A stretch of DNA of 64,000 nucleotides from assembly GCA_031277615.1 (NCBI GenBank), contig JAITMC010000023.1, positions 124,001 through 188,000 on the forward strand. Reading direction: 5' to 3'. How positions within the stretch are numbered: the stretch's first letter is position 1; each line of letters opens with the position of its first letter. This stretch comes from Chryseobacterium sp. Its GTDB lineage: Bacteria > Bacteroidota > Bacteroidia > Flavobacteriales > Weeksellaceae. Both the position numbers and the translations under genes were made by a program. Below the pieces are notes generated by a model that saw only the letters and a list, made by a program, of their open reading frames with translations, did no database searches and was not told the DNA's origin. This document shows positions 8,062 to 15,921 of this stretch, piece after piece.

Positions 8062-8620
8062 TCGGATTCCAGTATTCCTCCGGTTCACCATTCAGCTTGG
8101 ATACATATCTCGCCAATACAAAAAGATAATCTGAAAGTCTGTTCAGGTATTTGATGAGTTCAGGACGTACTTCTTCCGATTCATTCAGAAAAACAAGGGA
8201 ACGTTCTGCTCTTCTGCAGATGGTTCTTGCTGCATGTAAAAATGTTGCTGATTTTCCGCCTCCGGGAAGGATAAAATACTGAAGAGGTTCCAGCTTTTCA
8301 TCAAACGCATCCATCCATTGCTCCAGTTCTTCAATTTCTGTTTCAGCAATAATTAACGGCAGACGTGATTTTCCGTTGGCCAGCATTAATTTATCAACCG
8401 GTGTTGCCGCTTCTGATCCTACGGTAAAAAGATCAAACTGAATTTTCTTCAGCTGCTTCAGCACTTCTTCATCCTGAATATGGCTTTTAGCAATCCCGAT
8501 GAACGAATTAAGCTCGTCTATATTCCCGTAACTATCGACTCTTGCACTGGCTTTGGATACCCTTGTCCCGCCATATAATGCCGTTTGTCCTTTATCTCCT
8601 GTTTTTGTATAAATTTTCAT
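8051..8620 (-). CDS. Cob(I)yrinic acid a,c-diamide adenosyltransferase, PduO type
   Basis: Attaches the adenosyl group of ATP to cob(I)alamin to make adenosylcobalamin. The 189-residue four-helix-bundle protein begins with the canonical KIYTKTGDKGQTALYGG ATP-binding segment, followed by the Arg-rich helix RTICRRAERSL and LNRLSDYLFVLARY near the end. The start is set at the ATG before KIYTKTGD; a longer frame from 8656 adds 12 residues not usual in the family. Immediately upstream on the minus strand TATTTTAG is a one-mismatch -7 element. No other cobalamin gene is in the window, so it probably serves salvaged B12. Confidence 0.88.
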   Translation of the reverse strand: MKIYTKTGDKGQTALYGGTRVSKASARVDSYGNIDELNSFIGIAKSHIQDEEVLKQLKKIQFDLFTVGSEAATPVDKLMLANGKSRLPLIIAETEIEELEQWMDAFDEKLEPLQYFILPGGGKSATFLHAARTICRRAERSLVFLNESEEVRPELIKYLNRLSDYLFVLARYVSKLNGEPEEYWNPNER

Positions 8621-8724
8621 AGGTACTAAAATACCCTTTTTTTGTACAATCTGCAACGGATTTAAATATCATTCCAAAGGCTGGAAGCTGAAATAGCGAG
8701 ACAGGAAACACTCTTAGTGAAGTT

Positions 8725-8940
8725 TTAAAGAAGTTTAAAGGCATTCAGAATACAGACTGCAGCAAAAGATAAAATACTGTAAATACAATACATCAGGATG
8801 TAATAGGAGAATTTCTTTTGGCTGTTGGTAAAATAATTAAGGATTACCAAAGCAATGGTAAGCAGGAATCCTACTCCCAGAGAGCAGATTCCCAAAAGAT
8901 AATAAAGATCATCTTCATTAAAGATACTGATATCAGACAT
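8725..8940 (-). CDS. Small two-helix membrane protein, paralogue A
   Basis: A 71-residue protein of unknown function with two predicted membrane helices (about 14-38 and 45-68) joined by a short NSQKKFSYY loop. Its neighbour at 8967-9179 has the same length, helix spacing and a similar basic loop (SIQKKKKNILYY), with G.GLL.T pattern matches in helix 1, so the two look like an old tandem duplication. Only 26 bp separate them and they are probably cotranscribed. No signal peptide cleavage site or catalytic motif is visible. Confidence 0.6.
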   Translation of the reverse strand: MSDISIFNEDDLYYLLGICSLGVGFLLTIALVILNYFTNSQKKFSYYILMYCIYSILSFAAVCILNAFKLL

Positions 8941-8966
8941 AATGTAAATGTAAATTAACTGTTTTA

Positions 8967-9179
8967 TCAGCTGTTCACAAAGATGAATGTTGCCAAAAGC
9001 AGTCCGGTTATGCCGGAAATTACAAATGAAAGGACATAATAAAGTATATTTTTCTTTTTCTTCTGAATGGAATGGATAAGAAAAACAATCACCGTGTATA
9101 AAAGTCCTGTTCCGAAAAACAGCATGAGAACAACAAAAACCAGGGCTCTTTCTAAGTTCAGATCAGCGGATGAAAGCAT
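8967..9179 (-). CDS. Small two-helix membrane protein, paralogue B
   Basis: A 70-residue protein of unknown function with two membrane helices (about 12-36 and 45-66) around a lysine-rich IQKKKKN loop that should face the cytoplasm. It is the upstream partner of the similar gene at 8725-8940. Identity outside the shared GTGLL, loop and LYYVL positions is low, so paralogy is inferred from architecture and position. Flanked upstream by a lipoprotein gene on the same strand. Confidence 0.6.
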   Translation of the reverse strand: MLSSADLNLERALVFVVLMLFFGTGLLYTVIVFLIHSIQKKKKNILYYVLSFVISGITGLLLATFIFVNS

Positions 9180-9230
9180 AATATTTTACAATTAGAATTT
9201 TTAATATCTCTCAATATAATAATTTCACCG

Positions 9231-9815
9231 CTATTTGCTGACTTCAACATACTGGATGACCGTCTGATTTTTGGGGTTATAAATGATTGTGCTGCTGTGA
9301 GGAAACCTTTTCAGTTTATAGTATTCTATATTCTTATCATTTCTGATATCTTCCAGGAAGCTGGTATCCAACGTATTTTCCGGCAGAAATTTCGATACAA
9401 AGCTTATTTTATCAATAATGCTCTGGCCATCAATTTTCCGGGCTGTTTTATCGGATTTGTTTTCATCTGTAGAAGGTCTGCTTTCCAGGAAAGGCAGCAA
9501 TACTTTAAGATCAGATTTATATTTCAGGATATACCCTTCGGAACCGTTGGGAAATTTAAACTTCTTACCGCTGTCTTCCGTTACAACAGGCTTTTCCGCA
9601 CCGGGAAATACTTCATTGAATTTTACATCCTGGGAATTGGTCAGAGAATTAATGGATTCGTTCACCGTTTTTTTCACGGTTTCCTCTACGGCCTGTTGTG
9701 CTTTCTGCTGCACGGTTTCCGTTGTTTTCTGAACGGTCTGGTCTATTTTCTCCTCGATTTTATTACAGGATACGATTAAAAACACAGGAATAACCGATAA
9801 AATATACTTCTTCAT
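9231..9815 (-). CDS. Lipoprotein with helical T/Q/A-rich stalk, unknown function
   Basis: A 194-residue protein with a signal peptide ending in LIVSCNK, a clear lipobox. The next 50 residues are a heptad-like run rich in E, T, V, Q and K (repeated TVQ/TVKK patterns) that should form an amphipathic helix or coiled coil, followed by a mixed globular region with no recognised motif. Start taken at the ATG at 9813-9815; the frame stays open for 24 codons upstream, but those residues would put a charged extension before the signal peptide. The product is probably anchored in the outer or inner membrane. Function unknown. Confidence 0.6.
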   Translation of the reverse strand: MKKYILSVIPVFLIVSCNKIEEKIDQTVQKTTETVQQKAQQAVEETVKKTVNESINSLTNSQDVKFNEVFPGAEKPVVTEDSGKKFKFPNGSEGYILKYKSDLKVLLPFLESRPSTDENKSDKTARKIDGQSIIDKISFVSKFLPENTLDTSFLEDIRNDKNIEYYKLKRFPHSSTIIYNPKNQTVIQYVEVSK

Positions 9816-9959
9816 ATTAATTCTCGTTTGAAATAATTTTCTTTTTAATGATACATCTTCCCTATCAACGCAAAAACCGGTCCGCAAATTTCAGCGGAAT
9901 AAAAATATTTTTTTCAACATAGAAAACACTGCTGACAAACTGTTGTCACAATCCGCGCT

Positions 9960-9967
9960 TACCTTTG
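9960..9967 (+). promoter_or_regulatory. -7 element of the dinB-like gene
   Basis: TACCTTTG matches TAnnTTTG, 31 bp before the ATG. A TTG at 9943-9945 is closer (14 bp) than the usual -33 spacing. Confidence 0.55.
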
Positions 9968-9998
9968 TATCAACAATAACAAACAAAAACAAACCATT

Positions 9999-10490
9999 AT
10001 GAACACTACAGCAACAGCCACCAAACAATTCATGACTTCAGAACAATTATTAGAGCACTGGCAGGGACACAGAAACCTGACAAGAAGAGTTATCGAAGCT
10101 TTTCCTGAAAAGGAGCTGTTTGAATTTTCAGTAGCCGGTATGCGGCCTTTCGCCAAACTTGCCGTGGAGCTGATCAGTATTGGCGGACCCGCTTTAAAGG
10201 GAATTACTGAAAAGAATATGGAAGCTTATAATGAAGAAGGCTTCAATCCTACAACAAAAGAAGAGATTCTGAAAAAATGGGATGAAGAGACGGAAGTGAT
10301 CAATCATTATTTCGGGCAGATCACGGAAGAGCGTTTCCAGAAGACCTTCAACCTGTTCGGGCAATATGAGTTCCCTGTTTATCAGAACATCCTTTATTTT
10401 GTGGATAATGAGATCCACCACCGCGGGCAGGGTTATGTATACCTTAGAGCTTTAGGCATTGAGCCGCCGTTTTTCTGGGAAAGATTTTAA
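9999..10490 (+). CDS. DinB-family protein
   Basis: A 163-residue member of the DinB/YfiT-like four-helix-bundle family, which includes metal-dependent thiol transferases; many members are uncharacterised. Visible histidines at the expected helix positions are HWQGHR early, NHYFG in the middle and NEIHHRGQGYVYLR near the end; the last is the family's signature metal site. It is expressed from its own promoter and converges on a WYL-domain regulator gene, a pairing that suggests but does not prove a regulatory link. Substrate and role are unknown. Confidence 0.78.
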   Translation: MNTTATATKQFMTSEQLLEHWQGHRNLTRRVIEAFPEKELFEFSVAGMRPFAKLAVELISIGGPALKGITEKNMEAYNEEGFNPTTKEEILKKWDEETEVINHYFGQITEERFQKTFNLFGQYEFPVYQNILYFVDNEIHHRGQGYVYLRALGIEPPFFWERF

Positions 10491-10656
10491 TTTAAATTTC
10501 ATTTAAAGGCAAATAAGCGGATTTGCTGATCAACTGGAGTATTTTCAGTCATTATCCTAGACATGACTTTATGATATTCTGCTTACAGGCAGGTTCGCAT
10601 TTGTTTTTTTCAATATTGTTCCCACACCATCTTCAGCTAAAACCATTATTGTCTGC

Positions 10657-10687
10657 ACCCCGGTATCTTGATGCCGGGGTTTTTATT
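10657..10687 (+). terminator. Terminator between convergent genes
   Basis: CCCCGGTATC and GATGCCGGGG form a stem with one G-T wobble, followed by TTTTTATT. It ends the dinB-like transcript; the stop codon of the opposing regulator gene lies inside the T-tract. Confidence 0.8.
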
Positions 10688-11636
10688 GATGCCGCCCTGA
10701 AATCCGAACAATAAGATCATTAATTTTCAGCCTGAGGCTATCCGGTTCCAGCACTGTTGCATAATCTGCAAAAGTAATCAGCCAGCGTGGAAATCCTTCT
10801 TCAATCCATTCAGTTTCAAAAGTAAGCTCTACTCCGTTTTCCGTTTCGGTTTCTTCTGTCAGCCCGTAATATTTCTTTGAGTTCACGAGATGACCCATAA
10901 TTTTTTTATCAACGAGAAGCTTCACTTTTGTTTTATTACCATTTCCGCTTTTCCTGTAATCATTGATCTGGCCATATTCCTGTAGAAACGGAATCTGCGT
11001 TTTGAAAATCTGTAAAATCCGGTCAACACGGAACTGCCTGAAATCTTTTCTCAGGGTACAGAATGCCATAATATACCAGTAATTGAATTCAAAGAATACT
11101 CCAACCGCTTCAACCGTCCTGTTGGTAACGCGGGAATCCACAGTTTTATATTCAATGATCAGCTGGGTTTTATCGGCAATGCTTTCGAGGATCGTAGGAA
11201 TAACATTTTTCACGTGATCTTCCGGTCCGGCGTGATGGCTGTACACATCGATCTGTTTTTCGATATTCTGAATCAGGTTTTTATCTGAATACCTCAGCAC
11301 AGAACGCACTTTCTCCATAGCCGTCTGATAATGGCTTCCTAAACTCTGGTGAGAAAATTTCTGCATCAGCTTTTCTGCGGTAATAAAGCTCAGCACTTCT
11401 TCTTTGGTAAACATTACCGGCGGAAGCTTATAGCCATCCATCAGGGAATATCCGTTCCCGGCTTCTCCGATGATGGGAATGCCTGCATTTTCAAGGGTTT
11501 TCACATCACGGTAAATGGTTCTGATGCTGACATCAAATTTCTCTGCCAGATCCTGTGCCCGTACCGTAGATTTCGACTGCAGCTGGGTGAGAATAGCCGT
11601 TACCCTGTCTATTTTTTTAAGATAGTGATCATTCAT
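10683..11636 (-). CDS. HTH/WYL-domain transcriptional regulator (YafY family)
   Basis: A 317-residue DNA-binding regulator. Residues about 5-65 form a DeoR/HTH_11-type winged helix (QDLAEKFDVSIRTIYRDVKTL), followed by a linker (IIGEAGNGYSL) and a WYL domain around residues 145-225 with FEFNYWYIMAFCTLRKDFRQF, the region that binds ligands or nucleic acid. A WCX-like C-terminal extension follows. It converges on the DinB-like gene and sits downstream of an ABC exporter on the same strand (93-bp gap). Its target is unknown. Confidence 0.85.
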   Translation of the reverse strand: MNDHYLKKIDRVTAILTQLQSKSTVRAQDLAEKFDVSIRTIYRDVKTLENAGIPIIGEAGNGYSLMDGYKLPPVMFTKEEVLSFITAEKLMQKFSHQSLGSHYQTAMEKVRSVLRYSDKNLIQNIEKQIDVYSHHAGPEDHVKNVIPTILESIADKTQLIIEYKTVDSRVTNRTVEAVGVFFEFNYWYIMAFCTLRKDFRQFRVDRILQIFKTQIPFLQEYGQINDYRKSGNGNKTKVKLLVDKKIMGHLVNSKKYYGLTEETETENGVELTFETEWIEEGFPRWLITFADYATVLEPDSLRLKINDLIVRISGRHQ

Positions 11637-11729
11637 ATTGCTCCGGCAAATCTATTATTCTTTTTTGATCTGCGGATGATAAAATCTGCAGTTTTTTTAA
11701 CGCTGACCATGATCCGTTCAGTACAATTT

Positions 11730-13538
11730 TTAATTTTCCTTATAGGTATTCACCAGTTTATCCAGGTTCAGGCTTCTTGCCGATGCATCAAAAATTTCCC
11801 TGTAAGTTCCGTTGATCTGTACCAGCTCATCATGGGTTCCGCTTTCCACGACTCTTCCTTTTTTCATGACATAAATGGTATCAGAATCCAGTATCTGGGA
11901 AAGGGAGTGGGAAATAATAATCACGGTTCTTCCTTCTTTAATAGCGTCCAGAGAGTTTTTGATCTGTTCCGTAGCAATGGCATCCAGACTGGCTGTAGGC
12001 TCGTCAAGGAAAATAACCGGCGGATTCTTCAGAAATAGCCGGGCGATGGCAATTCTCTGCTGCTGGCCTCCCGAAAGCTGTGTGGCATCATGCTGATAGC
12101 CGTCCGGAAGATCAAGAATCTGATCATGAAGATAGGCTTTTTGGGCTGCTTCCTGAATTTCCTCAAAGCTGGCATTCATATCTCCGTAGCGGATATTGTC
12201 TTCAATACTTCCCTGGAAAATATGATTTCTCTGAAGCACCAGGCCGAGGTCATCTCTCAGAAAAGTATTGTTATATTCATTTAAATTTACCCCGTCCAGA
12301 AGAATTTCTCCGGAATCAGGAAGATAAAATTTACAAAGGAGGTTAATCACTGTTGATTTTCCTGCTCCGCTTAATCCAACCAATGCCGTTGTTTTTCCGT
12401 TTTCAAATGTCATGGAAACATCGTGCAAGGCTTGTGTACCGTTCGGATAGGTGAAGTCTACATTTTTCAGTTCAAAATTTCCTTTGATTTCCTTTTCTAT
12501 AAAAGTTCCGTTCTGTTCGGTTTCGTTATCGGCATTCAGAATCTCAAAATATCCTTCCGCATAAATCATAGCATCGTTCATATCGTCATAAATCCTGTGC
12601 AGCTGCCGGATCGGGGCCGAAACATTATTGAACAGCATAATATGAAGCATGATGGCTCCGATGGTCATTTGCTGATCCAGTACCAGATAAACGGTTAAAA
12701 GAATAATCAGAACCACCCCAAACTGCTCGATGAATGTTTTAAGGCCGTCATAGATAAAGTTGGTTTTCCGGGTAAACATCTGGCTTTCCATCAGCTGCAT
12801 CTGGAGATCATATTGTTTTTTCCCCTCAAATTTTTCCCGGACAAAACTTTTGATCACCATAATAGAGTTGATGAGGTTCAGAAGCCCTGAAGTTTTTCTT
12901 TCCCGTTGATTTCTCAGCTGCCGACGGACTCCGCCCAGCTTTTTGGCCTGAAGCGAGCTGATGTAAAAATAAATAGGAACAATGATCGTGGAAACCATTC
13001 CTACATACACATTCTGCATATACATGATGATCAGAGCAATAATAGCATTGGAAAAAAGCGGAAGAATATCAATAAAGAAATTCTGTACCAGCCTTGTTAA
13101 ACTTTCTATTCCACGGTCTATTCTGATCTGTAGTTTTCCTGACTCGTGATTTTCGTCGTTAAAATAAGCCACCCGGTAAGTCAGAATTTTATCAATAGCC
13201 GACTGTGCCAATACTGAACTTACATTGATTCTGATTTTTTCTCCATAAAACTTCTGTCCGAAATTGATAAAGATATTAAGGAGCTCTTTTCCCAGTAAAA
13301 TGATAGAGATCACCACCAGAATATGAATTCCCTCTGACATCGGATGCGGAAGATGGGTAAGCTTCGTCACCTCATCCACCGTGTATTTCAGCACAATGGG
13401 ATTGACCTGTGCTGCCAAGGCGCCTAAAAAAGTAAGAAATAAGGTTCCGTAGATCATGAGACGGTAAGGTCTGATGAAAGGGACAAGCTGTTTATAAATA
13501 CCGAATAAAGTAACTGTTCTGTTAAAAGGTTTTGCCAT
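11730..13538 (-). CDS. ABC exporter, fused membrane and ATPase domains
   Basis: A 602-residue half-transporter of the MsbA/multidrug exporter type that should work as a homodimer in the inner membrane. The first 330 residues contain six transmembrane helices (hydrophobic blocks near 28-45, 72-90, 155-175, 178-195, 270-288 and 292-305). The ATPase domain has Walker A GLSGAGKST (388-396), signature LSGGQ (488-492), Walker B VIFLDEPTASLD (508-519) and the switch His in IISHS. The substrate may be lipid or drug. The lptB terminator lies just before its start, so it is probably transcribed separately from lptB. Confidence 0.88.
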   Translation of the reverse strand: MAKPFNRTVTLFGIYKQLVPFIRPYRLMIYGTLFLTFLGALAAQVNPIVLKYTVDEVTKLTHLPHPMSEGIHILVVISIILLGKELLNIFINFGQKFYGEKIRINVSSVLAQSAIDKILTYRVAYFNDENHESGKLQIRIDRGIESLTRLVQNFFIDILPLFSNAIIALIIMYMQNVYVGMVSTIIVPIYFYISSLQAKKLGGVRRQLRNQRERKTSGLLNLINSIMVIKSFVREKFEGKKQYDLQMQLMESQMFTRKTNFIYDGLKTFIEQFGVVLIILLTVYLVLDQQMTIGAIMLHIMLFNNVSAPIRQLHRIYDDMNDAMIYAEGYFEILNADNETEQNGTFIEKEIKGNFELKNVDFTYPNGTQALHDVSMTFENGKTTALVGLSGAGKSTVINLLCKFYLPDSGEILLDGVNLNEYNNTFLRDDLGLVLQRNHIFQGSIEDNIRYGDMNASFEEIQEAAQKAYLHDQILDLPDGYQHDATQLSGGQQQRIAIARLFLKNPPVIFLDEPTASLDAIATEQIKNSLDAIKEGRTVIIISHSLSQILDSDTIYVMKKGRVVESGTHDELVQINGTYREIFDASARSLNLDKLVNTYKEN

Positions 13539-13555
13539 AGAAATTATTTTAACCG

Positions 13556-13592
13556 AAAAACGTACCGTTTCTGAGAGAAAAGGTACGTTTTT
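13556..13592 (-). terminator. Terminator downstream of lptB
   Basis: AAAACGTACC and GGTACGTTTT arms around a 15-base loop; on the minus strand the second arm runs into five T. It lies in the gap between lptB and the exporter gene, 18 bp before the latter's ATG, and so also forms part of that gene's leader region. Confidence 0.7.
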
Positions 13593-13708
13593 ATTATGAT
13601 TAACTGCAAGTATTTCTTGTTTTAGTCTTATATCTCCCTGGTTTCCGGAAGTTTTTTAAGGACCGGAGCTGAAGCCATAATCCTGTTAATTTCCAGAGAA
13701 AGTTTCAG

Positions 13709-14770
13709 TTATCCTTCGTAGAAATATGTCGTCAGATAGTGCAGTTCCGGTTTGCCGGCAGCTCTGGATTCCATTTCTGCCTGTTCCGGAGAATACATTG
13801 CGGTAAGTTCCTTTCTTTGGAAAACAAAGGAGTTGTTGGCATTTTTATCAACTACTTCATTGAAGATGTGTTTAATTTCCGGATTAGCCAGTGAAGCAAA
13901 GCTGATGTCTTCAAAACCGTACATCAGTCTCAGATCATCAAACTGGCTGAAATGTTCATTCACAAATCCCTGAAGCTGTGTTTTTGAATCAAAGTTTCCT
14001 GCCCAGATATTGTAAACGTATTTTTTCTTTTTCGGTTTATCCAGAATACTCTGATAAACGAAGTTTTCTCCCAGATAGGCTTCTCTTACCTGCGGGTCGT
14101 TGGCCAGATCTTCCGGAAGTCCTTCTTTCAGAATCTTTCCTTCAAACATAATGTATGTTTTATTGGTGATGGCAAGGGTCTGCTGCACGTTGTGATCGGT
14201 AATAAGGATTCCGATATTTTTATCGACAAGGCTTCTTACGATTTTCTGAATGTCCTCCACTGCAATCGGGTCAACTCCTGCAAAAGGCTCATCGAGCAGG
14301 ATAAAATTCGGGCTGGTTGCAAGGCATCGTGCGATTTCTGTACGGCGTCTTTCTCCCCCGGACAGAAGGTCTCCTCTGTTTTTACGAACGTGCTGTAATG
14401 AAAACTCCTCCACAAGTTCATCACATTTGATCTGCTGTTCTTTTCTGGAAAGTTTGGTAAGCTGCAAAACTCCCATGATATTTTCTTCCACAGACAGCTT
14501 TCTGAAAACGGAAGCCTCCTGGGCCAGATATCCGATTCCCTTCTGGGCACGGCGGTACATGGCATCGGTTGTAATTTCCTGCTTATCCAGAAATATTTTT
14601 CCTGAAGTAGGCTTAACCAGTCCTACGATCATATAAAATGAAGTGGTTTTTCCGGCTCCGTTAGGTCCCAGCAAACCAACAATTTCTCCCTGTTGTACCT
14701 GTACAGAAACGCCTTTTACTACTTTTTTCGGACCGTATTCTTTGATTAAGTTTTCTCCTCGTAAAATCAT
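13709..14770 (-). CDS. lptB: LPS export ABC ATPase LptB with long C-terminal extension
   Basis: ATPase that powers extraction of lipopolysaccharide from the inner membrane with LptFG. Residues 1-239 match LptB throughout: Walker A GPNGAGKTT (35-43), signature LSGGERRR (136-143), Walker B FILLDEPFAG (156-165), the switch His in TDHN and the terminal YLGENF, where E. coli LptB ends (241 residues). A further 113 residues follow, starting with a basic KPKKKKY linker and then a mixed alpha/beta segment of no recognised family. The ATG at 14770 is used; the in-frame sequence before it contains the promoter, so the message is probably leaderless. Confidence 0.85.
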   Translation of the reverse strand: MILRGENLIKEYGPKKVVKGVSVQVQQGEIVGLLGPNGAGKTTSFYMIVGLVKPTSGKIFLDKQEITTDAMYRRAQKGIGYLAQEASVFRKLSVEENIMGVLQLTKLSRKEQQIKCDELVEEFSLQHVRKNRGDLLSGGERRRTEIARCLATSPNFILLDEPFAGVDPIAVEDIQKIVRSLVDKNIGILITDHNVQQTLAITNKTYIMFEGKILKEGLPEDLANDPQVREAYLGENFVYQSILDKPKKKKYVYNIWAGNFDSKTQLQGFVNEHFSQFDDLRLMYGFEDISFASLANPEIKHIFNEVVDKNANNSFVFQRKELTAMYSPEQAEMESRAAGKPELHYLTTYFYEG

Positions 14771-14774
14771 AGCG

Positions 14775-14782
14775 CAAATATA
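14775..14782 (-). promoter_or_regulatory. -7 element of lptB
   Basis: On the minus strand TATATTTG (TAnnTTTG) ends only four bases before the lptB ATG, so transcription should start at or next to the ATG. No clear -33 element seen. Confidence 0.55.
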
Positions 14783-14913
14783 TAAAAGTAAACCCATAAA
14801 CTAAACTCCTTTAGTAACATTTAACTTGTTTCCTGAAGTGAAAAAATTTACATAAAACCAGATAAATTACTCAAGTTTATTTAATTTTAACCCACCAAAC
14901 CAAGAATTTAATT

Positions 14914-15645
14914 ATGATGCAAAGCAACCAAGAACTTACCGACCTGCTGGCTCTGGACCTCGGTCTTAATATCGTGAACAGAAGGCCTTACGCCAAAGAA
15001 GTTTTCAAATGGCAGGATATGGACCTTCTTCCCCATTCTTCAGCGGATACGTTATTATGTGAAATCTTTGAATGGAACGGCCGGAACTGGAGAACCACCG
15101 GAAACAACCTTATCGGCTATCTATTCTCGGACGAAGCTCTGAATACGGTAAAACAGCAGCTGATCAGCACTCCGAAGCATCCGGCTCTGATCCCGGATTT
15201 TGAATTCACCAAAGACAGCATGATCGAATATGGTCTGTCACTGCCTTCTTTATTCAACATCGGAATCAATGGTAATATCAAAAGTGCAAAAAGCTTTTCC
15301 GTACGGGTAAACGGAGTAACAAAATCCAGAATCACCAATATTGACTCCCCGGGAATTGAGATCCTGAAAAGTTATTCTTCATTCACCCAAAGCAAATCCA
15401 AAACCTACCGGAAGAATATTAAATTTAATTTTCTGAGTACTTCTTTATTTTATGCTGAAAGTGTTGAAATTTACCTGGAGAAAGAATCCGGGGTAGGACT
15501 GGATGTCAGTTTTCAGACCCAGAATGTGGAGGTTGAAGCTAAAATCGATATGGATACGAAAAAGAATTTTGTCCTGAAATATTCAGGAAACCAGGCTCCT
15601 TTTGCCGCCCAATTCACCAAAGGAAAAGATTTCGACATTATGTGA
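14914..15645 (+). CDS. Unrecognised 243-residue protein, possibly gasdermin-like
   Basis: I do not recognise this family with certainty. The protein has no signal peptide and no predicted membrane helix, and is rich in beta strands. The order of its segments recalls bacterial gasdermins: LGLNIVNRRPY near the start, DLLP, a G-x-L-x-x-LF-like element, PALIPDFEFTKDS, a glycine-rich strand (GLSLPSLFNIGINGN), a V..VTKS.I turn, LFYAESVEIYLEKESGVGLDV and a terminal LKYSGNQAPFAAQF strand. The length also fits. Against this, there is no N-terminal cysteine and no protease gene nearby, both usual in bacterial gasdermin loci. The start could be either of the adjacent ATG codons (14914 or 14917). A Gly-Gly leader peptide gene follows 50 bp later on the same strand. 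Confidence 0.45.
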   Translation: MMQSNQELTDLLALDLGLNIVNRRPYAKEVFKWQDMDLLPHSSADTLLCEIFEWNGRNWRTTGNNLIGYLFSDEALNTVKQQLISTPKHPALIPDFEFTKDSMIEYGLSLPSLFNIGINGNIKSAKSFSVRVNGVTKSRITNIDSPGIEILKSYSSFTQSKSKTYRKNIKFNFLSTSLFYAESVEIYLEKESGVGLDVSFQTQNVEVEAKIDMDTKKNFVLKYSGNQAPFAAQFTKGKDFDIM

Positions 15646-15695
15646 TTAATTTTTATTACTTTAGATTCACCAATCTATTAAAATATTATTTAATC

Positions 15696-15881
15696 ATGAA
15701 AAAACTCACAAAAAAAGATCTGAAAAAGATCAATGGCGGAGACATCAGACCACCTGATGCCAACGGAAACTGTCCTGCAGGATGGTATTTATGTCCAACC
15801 AATATCTGCGTAGATGACGATGGAGGTAACAATCCGATTTATCCGGGGCATCCTCACTATTCTGCCTGCTTTGGCCATTAA
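15696..15881 (+). CDS. Bacteriocin-type Gly-Gly leader peptide with four cysteines
   Basis: A 61-residue peptide precursor. The start KKLTKKDLKKINGG is the leader type seen in Bacteroidota bacteriocin-like or grasp-with-spasm-type peptides, expected to be cut after Gly-Gly by a peptidase-containing ABC exporter. The remaining 46 residues have four cysteines (NGNC, YLCP, NICV, SACF) and many Gly, Pro and Asp, consistent with a small disulfide-bonded secreted peptide. No exporter or maturation gene is next to it. The ATG at 15696 fits the leader; upstream in-frame codons overlap the previous gene's end. A terminator follows directly. Activity is unknown. Confidence 0.7.
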   Translation: MKKLTKKDLKKINGGDIRPPDANGNCPAGWYLCPTNICVDDDGGNNPIYPGHPHYSACFGH

Positions 15882-15887
15882 AAACAG

Positions 15888-15921
15888 AAAAAACACCTCA
15901 GCTTTTGAGGTGTTTCTTTTA
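15888..15921 (+). terminator. Terminator of the leader-peptide gene
   Basis: AAACACCTCA (15891-15900) pairs perfectly with TGAGGTGTTT (15906-15915) over a five-base loop, followed by CTTTT. Confidence 0.9.

Noticed and set aside
9297..9779. 160-codon open frame on the plus strand
   Set aside because: It lies opposite the lipoprotein gene, and its product is a Phe/Ile/Arg-rich string with no domain; the minus frame has a signal peptide and lipobox.
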